The notes under the pieces are model-generated. The model ran no database searches. It saw nothing but the letters and a program-made list of their open reading frames with translations, and was not told where the DNA came from. From positions 1 through 7,361 of the forward strand of contig SPCN01000108.1 in the NCBI GenBank assembly GCA_004525465.1: a stretch of 7,361 nucleotides of DNA, written 5' to 3'. Position 1 is the stretch's first letter; the number at the start of each line of letters is the position of its first letter. This document shows, in pieces, positions 1-6,430 of this stretch. A program made the position numbers and the translations under genes. The DNA comes from Chrysiogenales bacterium (GTDB lineage: Bacteria; Acidobacteriota; Aminicenantia; UBA2199).

Positions 1-1184
1 AGCAGCTCCCCGCAGTTCTCGGCCGCCTGCAGCAGCCCGGCACTCAACTTCTTGTTGCGGCACATCAGCCCGGCCATGGAGTCGCCCAGGGCGGTGACGA
101 TGGCCCCGGTCAGGGTAGAGAGTTCGATGATCATGTTGGGCTTCTGCCGCGAAGCCATGATCAGGGCGTCGGCCAGGATCAGGCGCCCTTCGGCGTCTGT
201 GTTGACGATCTCTACGGTTTTCTTGTTGGCATAGGTGATGATGTCCCCGGGTTTGTAAGCCCGGCGGCCGGGCATGTTTTCGGCCAGGGCCGCCAAGCCG
301 ATCACGCGGATGGGCAGGTCCAGTTCGGCTACTGTGTTCATGACGCCCAGGATCGCGGCTGCGCCCGCCATGTCGCTTTTCATTTCGTCCATGCTGCTGC
401 CCGGTTTCAAGTTCAGTCCCCCGGAATCGAAGGTGATCCCCTTGCCGACCAGGGCCACGGTTCGAGTATAATTTTTCGGGATATGGGAAAGGGTGAGCAG
501 GGCCGGAGAACAGCATGAGGAGGCGCCCACGGCGAGCAGGCCGTTCAGGCCCAGTTCCTCCAGTTCATGCTGGCGCTGAACCGTGATCTGCAGGTGATTC
601 TTTTCCGCGCTTTCGCTGAAGATCCGGACCAGCGAATCCGGGTTGATCCTGGCCGGGATTTCGTTGATCAGGTCGCGGGCCAGGGATACCTGGCGCTGAA
701 TGATCTCGCGGATCTTAAGATCATTGTTGTTCAGGGCGGCCGGCTTTTTGAAAACCAGCTGGATCCTGTCTACCGCCTTGCTTTTTTTCGTTTTGTAGCG
801 TTCGAAACGATAATGGTTCAGGTAGAGGTAGTCGACCAGGTTGACCAGGTAGCCATGGGACGTTGCGCCGGGAGGGATAAAATAAACCAGGGCCTTACTG
901 ACACGGTTTTCCCGCAAAAGGGTCATTATTTTGCAGGCCAGTTTGCGGGCGTCGGGCAGTGAATCCCGATGTCCGGCCCCGACCAGCAGGAAGAGCCGCT
1001 GCTGTTGACTGGAATGGCAGGCTTGTGCTTCGCCGGCGGCGCCCTTGATTTTTTTATCGCGGTTGAGAAATTTCAGTTCGGGGAATTCCTGCCAGACCGC
1101 GACCAGAGGCGTTCCCTTGAAAACGGGAATGACCACGGCGGTATGCTCTTCCGGTTTGTAGCTGTTTTTTTTTACGATCTTCAT
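1..1184 (-). CDS. pepA: Leucyl aminopeptidase, M17 family (3' end outside window)
   Basis: This is a cytosolic, two-metal exopeptidase that removes N-terminal residues such as leucine from peptides. About 394 residues are present. The E. coli enzyme has 503, so roughly the last 100 are missing beyond position 1. Residues 1-150 form the variable N-terminal domain, and the catalytic domain starts near 160. All M17 active-site residues are visible with exact family spacing: K248 and D253 in VGKGITFDSGG, K260, D271 in KSDMAGAA, and D330, E332 and R334 in the signature NTDAEGRL (328-335). The ATG at 1184-1182 lies one base after the thiL stop and has no clear Shine-Dalgarno site, so translation is probably coupled to thiL. 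Codons 4-7 contain a run of nine A. In context it is likely the final step of peptide breakdown downstream of Lon. Some PepA proteins also bind DNA, which cannot be judged here. The family call is secure. Confidence 0.95.
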   Translation of the reverse strand, partial: MKIVKKNSYKPEEHTAVVIPVFKGTPLVAVWQEFPELKFLNRDKKIKGAAGEAQACHSSQQQRLFLLVGAGHRDSLPDARKLACKIMTLLRENRVSKALVYFIPPGATSHGYLVNLVDYLYLNHYRFERYKTKKSKAVDRIQLVFKKPAALNNNDLKIREIIQRQVSLARDLINEIPARINPDSLVRIFSESAEKNHLQITVQRQHELEELGLNGLLAVGASSCCSPALLTLSHIPKNYTRTVALVGKGITFDSGGLNLKPGSSMDEMKSDMAGAAAILGVMNTVAELDLPIRVIGLAALAENMPGRRAYKPGDIITYANKKTVEIVNTDAEGRLILADALIMASRQKPNMIIELSTLTGAIVTALGDSMAGLMCRNKKLSAGLLQAAENCGEL

Positions 1185-1185
1185 T

Positions 1186-2139
1186 TTATTTCTTTTTTTT
1201 GTCACTTTGGTCCAGGAAGTGATCAAAACCGAAATGGGAAATTTTCAGCGGCTGCCCATTTTCAAGGACGCGCAGGCGGCGCTGCTTGGTGGTTTTCCCG
1301 ATTACGTGGTAGATCATCCCGGTTTGGCGCAAGCGGCTTTCCTGGAGCGGGGATATGGCGAAAAGCAGCTGGTAATCTTCCCCGCCGGCCAGAACCAGTT
1401 CCTTTTCCGCATAATTTTTTTGCCGGCACAAGCGCCGGAAGTGCGGGGGAACCGGAAGCTTCTCATAATCTATCTCGGCGCCCACGCCCGAGGCCTGGAG
1501 CAATCGGGAAAGATCGAGCAGCAGCCCGTCGGAAAGGTCGATCATGGCGTGGGCGTACCTGGCCAGCAGCAGTCCTTTCTCGCACTGGGGTTTGGGACGT
1601 TTGTGGAGACGGATGAAGGGGGAATTTTGTTCGCCCGCCAGCAGCAATTTTAGGCCCAGAGCCGATCCTCCGGTTGGGCCGGTAATGGCGATCCAGTCGC
1701 CGGGCCGGGCGCCGCTGCGCAAAACCGGTTTTTTGCTTTGGCCGACAATGGTGACGGCAATAAACATTTTTTTTGAACGCGAATAATCGCCGCCGGCCAG
1801 ATCCACACGCCATTTTTTTGCGGCCCTGCTTAGACCCGAAAAAAAAGCTCGTAATGCTTCGGGGCGCAGTCCATCCGGAAAACCCAGGCCAATGTAAAAA
1901 TATTGTGCCTGCCCGCCCATGGCCGCGATGTCGGAGATATTTACCGCCAGGGACTTTTCAGCCAATTCGGCGAGAGATAGATCCTGCAGACGGAAGTGGA
2001 TGTCTTCGATCAAAATGTCGGTGCTAATCAGCTGGAAATATTTGCCGAGCCTGACCACCGACGCGTCGTCGCCGATACCCAGACCGCTGTGGAATGGGAA
2101 TTTGTCTTTCAGGTAGGCGACGAATTGTCTCTCATCCAT
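1186..2139 (-). CDS. thiL: Thiamine-monophosphate kinase ThiL
   Basis: ThiL phosphorylates thiamine monophosphate with ATP to thiamine diphosphate, the active cofactor, in the cytosol. The 317-residue length is normal. Family motifs appear in order: GIGDDAS (21-27), STDILIEDIHF (39-49), AVNISDIAAMG (65-75), GGDYSRS (116-122), DLSDGL (201-206), LAGGEDYQLLF (250-260) and the C-terminal GFDHF (304-308). The acidic residues of the metal and phosphate site (the GDD, STD, SD, GGD and DLSD aspartates) are retained. GGDYS replaces the common GGDTT, and IEDIHF replaces VEGVHF. Both lie at positions where the family varies. The ATG overlaps the lon stop as TAATG with no Shine-Dalgarno site, which suggests reinitiation after lon. 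The gene ends in four lysine codons carrying an A AAA AAG heptamer. No other thiamine gene is nearby. PurM/SelD-superfamily relatives are excluded by the full ThiL motif set. Confidence 0.95.
   Translation of the reverse strand: MDERQFVAYLKDKFPFHSGLGIGDDASVVRLGKYFQLISTDILIEDIHFRLQDLSLAELAEKSLAVNISDIAAMGGQAQYFYIGLGFPDGLRPEALRAFFSGLSRAAKKWRVDLAGGDYSRSKKMFIAVTIVGQSKKPVLRSGARPGDWIAITGPTGGSALGLKLLLAGEQNSPFIRLHKRPKPQCEKGLLLARYAHAMIDLSDGLLLDLSRLLQASGVGAEIDYEKLPVPPHFRRLCRQKNYAEKELVLAGGEDYQLLFAISPLQESRLRQTGMIYHVIGKTTKQRRLRVLENGQPLKISHFGFDHFLDQSDKKKK
1192..1198 (-). other. Zero-frame A AAA AAG slippery heptamer at the end of thiL
   Basis: The last codons of thiL read AAA AAA AAG AAA TAA, so the dnaX-type heptamer A AAA AAG lies exactly in frame. 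A -1 slip would add GAA ATA AAA and stop at TGA, which overlaps the pepA ATG as ATGA. No upstream stimulatory Shine-Dalgarno site or downstream hairpin was seen, so real use is uncertain. Confidence 0.3.
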
Positions 2140-4520
2140 TAAAATATATTTTTGACCAGGGCGGCGTTAACCGCCTCTTTGAAGTCATGGATAAATATGA
2201 AATTCATTAATCGGATGTGGCTGTCCTTGAGTTCGCTCAAGTCCTTTTTATTTTTTTCCGGCAGGATAATTGTCTTGATCCCGGCCCGGCGCGCGGCCAG
2301 CACTTTTTCCTTGATGCCGCCCACCGGCAATACTTTGCCGCGCAAGGTGATCTCTCCGGTCATGGCGATCTCGCGGTTCACGGCGATCCCGGTAAATGCC
2401 GAGATCAGCGCCGTGGTCAGGGTGATCCCGGCCGATGGTCCGTCCTTGGGAATGCCTCCCTCAGGAATGTGAATGTGGATATCGTTCTTTTCGAACTTTT
2501 CGGCAGCGAGTTGCAGTTGGCCGGATGAGGCCTTGATCAGGCTCAAGGCGGCGCTGGCCGATTCCTTCATGACATCGCCGAGGGACCCGGTCAGGATCAG
2601 CGTGCCCTTGCCTGGAATCAGTTTGACCTCGATGAAAAGGATGTCCCCGCCGTAGGGAGTCCAGGCCATTCCGGTGGCCACACCCACCGAGTTTTCCTCC
2701 AGCAGCTGGTCGCGGAACAGTTTGGGGATGCCGGCGTATTTTTCCAGGTTGCGGATGGTGATTTTATACAGTTTCTTTTCACCCAGGGCCACTTTGTGAG
2801 CCACTTTGCGGCAGATGCCGCCGATCTCCCTTTCCAGATTGCGCACGCCCGCTTCCCGTGTGTATAGGGCGATGATGTTTTTAAGCGACCCGGCGGTGAA
2901 TTCGATCAAATGCGAGTTCAAGCCGTTGGTTTCGACCTGACGCGGGATCAGGTGGCGACGGGCGATCTCGATTTTTTCTTCCTCGGTGTAGCCGTGGATT
3001 TCGATGACCTCCATGCGGTCGCGGAAGGCTGGCTGGATTGGCTCCAACAGGTTGGCTGTGGTGATAAACAGGACCTTGGAAAGATCGAAAGGTACCCCCA
3101 GGTAGTGGTCGGTGAAGGAATTGTTCTGCTCAGGGTCCAGGACCTCCAAAAGGGCCGAGGATGGATCGCCGCGGAAATCCATGCCGATTTTATCTACTTC
3201 GTCCATCATGAACACCGGGTTGTTGCTGGCGGCGTTCTTCAATTCCTGGATGATCTTGCCGGGTAGCGCTCCGACATAGGTGCGCCTGTGGCCGCGGATT
3301 TCGGCTTCGTCGCGCACCCCGCCCAGTGAAATGCGCACGAACTTTTTGTTCAGGGCGCGGGCGATTGACTTGCCCAGGGAAGTTTTTCCCACTCCGGGCG
3401 GGCCGACGAAACACAGTATCGGCCCGTGGGCCTTGGAGGTCAGCTTGCGGACAGCCAGATATTCCAGGATCCTTTCCTTTACTTTTTCCAGTCCATAGTG
3501 GTCCTGGTTCAATATGCTCTTGGCTCGTTTCAAGTTCATGTTGTCTTTGCTGGCGGTCCCCCAGGGCAGTTCGAACATCCAGTCCAGATAGGTACGGATT
3601 ACAGAGCTTTCGGCAGATTCGGGGTGCATTTTTTTCAGGCGGTCGATGTTTTTCTCGGTTTCCTTGCGTGCGCCTTCCGACATTTTAACTTCTTCCAGTT
3701 TTTTCAGATAACCATTGATCTCGTCGATGTTCTCGGCCTCTTCACCCAATTCTTTTTTGATGGCCTTCAATTGTTGGCGCAGGAAATACTCTTTTTGATT
3801 CTTGTCCATCTCGCCCTGGGCCTTGAGGTTGATCTGATTCTGCACGTTCAGCATTTCGATTTCATAATTCAGATATTCGTGGATGTTGCCAAGTCTATTG
3901 AGCGAATTCTTTTCTTCCAGGATTCTCTGGGATTCCTCGATCTTCAATTCCAGGTTGGAGGCAATGATATCGGCCAGTTTGCCCGGTTCCTCTATGTTTT
4001 CGGCTATGATCAGGATCTCGTTGGAGATCTGTTTTCCCAGCTTGCTGACCTGTTCGAATTTTTTGCGTACATTCTTGATCATGGCTTTGTTTTCCAGAGT
4101 CAGTTCGGCCGGCTCTTCGTCTTCCACTGGCACGACCTCGGCCTGCAGAATTTTTCCATCATCGATCAGCGTCCGTACCTTGACCCGGGAAACACCCTGG
4201 ATGAGCACACGCATGCGGCCGTCGGGGAGCTTGAGCATGCGCACGATCAGGGCTACGGTTCCGGATTGATACAATTGCTCTTCACTGGGGTCCTCCACGT
4301 TTATGTCTTTCTGGGTCAGTAGCAGGATCAAGCGGTCGCTGTTCAGTGCCGCATCGACGGCTTTTTTGGATTTGGCGCGCCCGACGTACAGGGGTACGAT
4401 CATGTAGGGAAAAACCACGATATCGCGCAAAACCAGCACGGGCAGGCTTTCAGGGACCTTGATTTTATCCAATTTATCCTCTTCCTGCCCGGCATGGATG
4501 TTTTTTTGTTCTTCGGCCAT
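2139..4520 (-). CDS. lon: ATP-dependent protease Lon (LonA type)
   Basis: Lon is a cytosolic hexameric AAA+ serine protease that unfolds and degrades damaged proteins and some regulators. The 793-residue length matches E. coli Lon (784). The substrate-binding N domain spans about 25-220 (PVLVLRDIVVFPYM at 27-40), followed by a helical, coiled-coil-rich section to about 310. The AAA+ module has Walker A GPPGVGKTS (373-381), Walker B VFMMDEVD (436-443), sensor-1 N490 in TTAN, and arginines in AFRDRME (498-504). The protease domain covers about 600-790 and has the Ser-Lys dyad S696 (PKDGPSAG) and K739 (GGIKEKV), 43 residues apart as in E. coli S679/K722. No key residue is missing. A GAGGTG ribosome site lies 4 nt before the ATG, which supports this start. 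It is 11 nt after hsp20 and overlaps thiL by 1 nt. Pairing with hsp20 fits removal of holdase-bound clients (inference). Confidence 0.98.
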   Translation of the reverse strand: MAEEQKNIHAGQEEDKLDKIKVPESLPVLVLRDIVVFPYMIVPLYVGRAKSKKAVDAALNSDRLILLLTQKDINVEDPSEEQLYQSGTVALIVRMLKLPDGRMRVLIQGVSRVKVRTLIDDGKILQAEVVPVEDEEPAELTLENKAMIKNVRKKFEQVSKLGKQISNEILIIAENIEEPGKLADIIASNLELKIEESQRILEEKNSLNRLGNIHEYLNYEIEMLNVQNQINLKAQGEMDKNQKEYFLRQQLKAIKKELGEEAENIDEINGYLKKLEEVKMSEGARKETEKNIDRLKKMHPESAESSVIRTYLDWMFELPWGTASKDNMNLKRAKSILNQDHYGLEKVKERILEYLAVRKLTSKAHGPILCFVGPPGVGKTSLGKSIARALNKKFVRISLGGVRDEAEIRGHRRTYVGALPGKIIQELKNAASNNPVFMMDEVDKIGMDFRGDPSSALLEVLDPEQNNSFTDHYLGVPFDLSKVLFITTANLLEPIQPAFRDRMEVIEIHGYTEEEKIEIARRHLIPRQVETNGLNSHLIEFTAGSLKNIIALYTREAGVRNLEREIGGICRKVAHKVALGEKKLYKITIRNLEKYAGIPKLFRDQLLEENSVGVATGMAWTPYGGDILFIEVKLIPGKGTLILTGSLGDVMKESASAALSLIKASSGQLQLAAEKFEKNDIHIHIPEGGIPKDGPSAGITLTTALISAFTGIAVNREIAMTGEITLRGKVLPVGGIKEKVLAARRAGIKTIILPEKNKKDLSELKDSHIRLMNFIFIHDFKEAVNAALVKNIF

Positions 4521-4524
4521 GCGC

Positions 4525-4530
4525 CACCTC
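4525..4530 (-). promoter_or_regulatory. Shine-Dalgarno site of lon
   Basis: GAGGTG pairs with six bases of the 16S anti-Shine-Dalgarno tail and ends 4 nt before the lon ATG. It fills most of the 11-nt hsp20-lon gap, fixes the lon start and allows independent ribosome entry. Confidence 0.8.
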
Positions 4531-4531
4531 G

Positions 4532-4933
4532 TTACTTGATTTCAACCGAAATCTTGGACACGACTTTCTTGCTGACTTCTATGGTCAGAACCCCGCTTTC
4601 CATGAACGATTTGATATTGCTGGTATCGAGTGGGAAATCAATGACGATCCTTTTGTAAAAAGTGCCGAACTCACGTTCAAACAGATAGTAGGTCGCGGGA
4701 TCGTGCTTCAGGCGCGGTTGGTTTTTCACCCCCTTGACGATCAGTTCCTGGTTGTTGAGCAGGGTGATGGCCACATCGCTTTTATCGACTCCGGGCAGCT
4801 CCATTTCAATGATCAGGGAATCGCGGGTTTCGACGATATTGGTGTTGGGCTTCCAGTCGATATGGGTGCTGATCCCCGAAGGATAGTTCTTGCTGATCTC
4901 TATTTCAAAAAAAGGATAATTTTTTTTTGCCAT
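4532..4933 (-). CDS. Small heat-shock protein, Hsp20/alpha-crystallin family
   Basis: This is an ATP-independent holdase that binds unfolding proteins in the cytosol and keeps them soluble for refolding or proteolysis. At 133 residues it is on the short side for bacterial Hsp20 proteins. The N-terminal arm is only about 28 residues. The alpha-crystallin domain runs from about 29 to 123, with MELPGVDKSDVAI (44-56), the typical FEREFGTFYKR (85-95) and the ESGVLTIEV block (112-120), which is the family's GVL motif. The short tail ISVEIK (128-133) could act as the I-x-I/V oligomer anchor. The ATG follows the nrdR TGA with no gap and is served by a perfect AGGAGG inside nrdR, which decides this start. 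It lies 11 nt before lon. In E. coli the small heat-shock proteins IbpA and IbpB are Lon substrates, so the pairing is biologically sensible. No heat-shock promoter or CIRCE element was found. Confidence 0.95.
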   Translation of the reverse strand: MAKKNYPFFEIEISKNYPSGISTHIDWKPNTNIVETRDSLIIEMELPGVDKSDVAITLLNNQELIVKGVKNQPRLKHDPATYYLFEREFGTFYKRIVIDFPLDTSNIKSFMESGVLTIEVSKKVVSKISVEIK

Positions 4934-5389
4934 TCACTCCTCCTTTTTTAAAAGGCTGTGTAATTCGGTCAGGAACTCCTCCAGGCTTTTGAATTCCAGA
5001 TATACAGAGGCGAAACGTACGTAAGCCACTTTGTCCAGTTTTTTCAATTTTTCCATGATCATGCCCCCGATCTTGAAGGTGGGAATCTCGCGGTCCGAGC
5101 GCGAGAAAAATTCTTCGACCTGACGGGCCAGCTGCTCGATCTGCTTGGTCTGGACCGGCCGTTTTTCCAGGGCCCGGTACAATCCTTTGCGGATCTTGTC
5201 CATGTCGAACGGTTCGCGTCGACCGTCCTTTTTGACCACCATCAACGGGATATCCTCGATCTTTTCGTAGGTGGTGAATCTCTTGCCGCAATGGAGGCAT
5301 TCGCGGCGGCGCCTGATATATACTCCGTCCTTGCTTTCGCGGGTTTCGATCACCTTATCGGTGATTTCAGTGCATTGCGGGCAGTTCAT
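4934..5389 (-). CDS. nrdR: Transcriptional repressor NrdR
   Basis: NrdR represses ribonucleotide reductase operons by binding NrdR boxes in response to ATP/dATP levels. The 151-residue length is typical. The N-terminal zinc ribbon has four cysteines, C3 and C6 in MNCPQC and C31 and C34 in ECLHCG, with the conserved IRRRREC (25-31) and KRFTTYE (36-42). The ATP-cone spans about 49-139, starting VVKKDGRREPFD and ending DKVAYVRFASVYLEF (119-133). The first 23 nt overlap the end of the upstream membrane-protein gene in another frame. A GAGG site 7 nt upstream of the ATG, plus the invariant MxCPxC start, fixes the beginning. The last codons carry the ribosome site of hsp20. No nrd gene is in the window, so its targets lie elsewhere. 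Its place ahead of hsp20 and lon probably reflects co-transcription rather than shared mechanism. Confidence 0.97.
   Translation of the reverse strand: MNCPQCTEITDKVIETRESKDGVYIRRRRECLHCGKRFTTYEKIEDIPLMVVKKDGRREPFDMDKIRKGLYRALEKRPVQTKQIEQLARQVEEFFSRSDREIPTFKIGGMIMEKLKKLDKVAYVRFASVYLEFKSLEEFLTELHSLLKKEE
4939..4944 (-). promoter_or_regulatory. Shine-Dalgarno site of hsp20, inside nrdR
   Basis: A full-consensus AGGAGG lies within the last codons of nrdR and ends 5 nt before the hsp20 ATG. It is the strongest ribosome site in the window. It predicts efficient hsp20 translation, possibly above that of nrdR, from the same message. Confidence 0.85.
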
Positions 5390-6392
5390 TTTTTTTCCTC
5401 AATTGGCCAATGATTTTGAAATTCAGGCCTTCACTCCAAAAGGCGATCAGGCCAAGAACGATCGGTGGCAGCAGCAGCAGGAAATGGAACAGGATGGTGA
5501 ACGCCACAGCTGTTTTTGCCGTGACTCCGAAAAGCCCCACTAAAGCATATTTTGATGCCAGGTCCAGGCTGCCGGCCATGCCAGGAGTGGGTATGGCCGC
5601 GGCGACAAAAATAACGGCCAAGAAAGGGATGGTGGATGGCAGGTCCAGGCCGATGCCGGCGAATCCCTGCATCAGCAGCCAATACGAAACAAGGATGATG
5701 CCCCAGTGCAGCAGGGAGAAAAAAACCACTTTCGCCATGCTCGCCCAATCCAAGTTCAAATGCAGGGCTTTGACAAACTGAACAACCACTGCTCTTGTCT
5801 TGGTGCGAAACCTGGAGGGCAGGATGCGTGATAGCCAATGGATGAGCTTTTCGGTCTTGGGGAAGAATTTTTCAGAATTGGCCAGGGTGATAACAAGGAA
5901 GATTGAAAAAACCAGCGGCAAGAGCAGAAAAGCCATTGTTTTTAATTTGATCAGGACGGGCGATGGTTTTCCCAGACCGGAAACCAGATAGAGAACCAGC
6001 AGCAGCAAGACCGTGAGCAGGTCAAACAGCCGTTCATTGATAATGGTGGCGATGGCCTGACTTTTTTTGATTTTTTCCTTTTCGGCCAGCATCACCGGCC
6101 GGGCTATCTCTCCCAGCCGGCCCGGCAGCAAATAGGAGATCATGAACCCGATCAGGGAAAAATTCCACAGGCTGCGGAAGGCGATACGCTTCTTGAATGG
6201 CTTCAGCAGCAGCCCCCAGCGGTATGAGCGTACGTAAAATTGGGGAAGGGACAAGAATACGAACATCAGCGGATAGCGGACGGGGATGGTCCGCCAGATA
6301 CTTTTTATTTCGTTAAAATTGATATGATTTATGAAAAGCCAGATGAAAAACACCGACAAGGCGCTGATTAGTAGCAGTTTCCAAAGTTTCAT
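5367..6392 (-). CDS. YbhN/AglD-like membrane protein (lysylphosphatidylglycerol synthase TM-domain family, flippase-like)
   Basis: This is an inner-membrane protein of 341 residues with about eight hydrophobic segments, near 5-22, 41-58, 75-92, 123-140, 150-172, 222-243, 253-270 and 285-320. It matches the TM domain shared by MprF and by YbhN/AglD proteins: YRWGLLLKP (57-65), SYLLPGRLGEIARP (86-99), NERLFDLL (119-126) and PTPGMAGSLD (268-277). The soluble aminoacyl-transferase domain of MprF is absent, so it is not a complete lysyl-PG synthase. Members of this group are linked to movement of lipids or polyprenyl-phosphate sugars across the membrane. The substrate here is unknown. The ATG at 6392-6390 has no convincing Shine-Dalgarno site but lies just after a good promoter. 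No in-frame upstream ATG is available. The end overlaps nrdR by 23 nt. The family assignment is firm and the function is not. Confidence 0.88.
   Translation of the reverse strand: MKLWKLLLISALSVFFIWLFINHINFNEIKSIWRTIPVRYPLMFVFLSLPQFYVRSYRWGLLLKPFKKRIAFRSLWNFSLIGFMISYLLPGRLGEIARPVMLAEKEKIKKSQAIATIINERLFDLLTVLLLLVLYLVSGLGKPSPVLIKLKTMAFLLLPLVFSIFLVITLANSEKFFPKTEKLIHWLSRILPSRFRTKTRAVVVQFVKALHLNLDWASMAKVVFFSLLHWGIILVSYWLLMQGFAGIGLDLPSTIPFLAVIFVAAAIPTPGMAGSLDLASKYALVGLFGVTAKTAVAFTILFHFLLLLPPIVLGLIAFWSEGLNFKIIGQLRKKNELPAMH
5397..5400 (-). promoter_or_regulatory. Shine-Dalgarno site of nrdR, inside the membrane-protein gene
   Basis: GAGG followed by seven A leads into the nrdR ATG. It lies in the last codons of the upstream gene, so nrdR translation starts before the upstream ribosomes terminate. 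Confidence 0.7.
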
Positions 6393-6401
6393 GTGCCCGT
6401 C

Positions 6402-6430
6402 ATATTATTATGAACCATGGGGAATGTCAA
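6402..6430 (-). promoter_or_regulatory. Putative sigma70-type promoter ahead of the membrane-protein gene
   Basis: Reading the minus strand, a perfect -35 TTGACA occupies 6430-6425 and includes the TGA stop of the kinase gene. After a 17-nt spacer comes TAATAT (6407-6402), which matches the -10 consensus at four of six positions including the key first T, second A and last T. The expected transcription start is about 6395, only 2-3 nt before the ATG at 6392. It would drive the membrane protein, nrdR, hsp20, lon, thiL and pepA. A second TTGACA 19 nt upstream (6449-6444) lacks a -10 at proper spacing. Confidence 0.5.

Noticed and set aside
567..1616. Long open frames on the plus strand opposite pepA and thiL
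   Set aside because: They are antisense shadows of genes with complete family motifs, show no recognisable domain and are biased in composition as expected for complements of coding sequence.
3426..4322. 298-codon plus-strand open frame opposite the lon N-terminal half
   Set aside because: It is rich in Phe, Leu, Val and Asp, as produced by reading Glu/Lys/Asn-rich coding sequence backwards, and lies wholly inside lon, which is intact.
5312..5328. GTATATATC in nrdR as a possible autoregulatory NrdR box
   Set aside because: It lacks the flanking C and G of the palindrome and encodes the conserved Val-Tyr-Ile-Arg stretch, so coding constraint explains it.
6393..6418. Tiny minus-strand leader frame starting at the ATG in CCATGG and ending in ATGA at the membrane-protein start
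   Set aside because: Only nine codons with no ribosome site, and it overlaps the better-supported promoter -10, so it would mostly not be transcribed from it.
6408..6424. CCCCATGG resembling a sigma32 heat-shock -10
   Set aside because: No CTTGAA-like -35 was found 13-15 nt upstream, while the sigma70 hexamers fit at consensus spacing.
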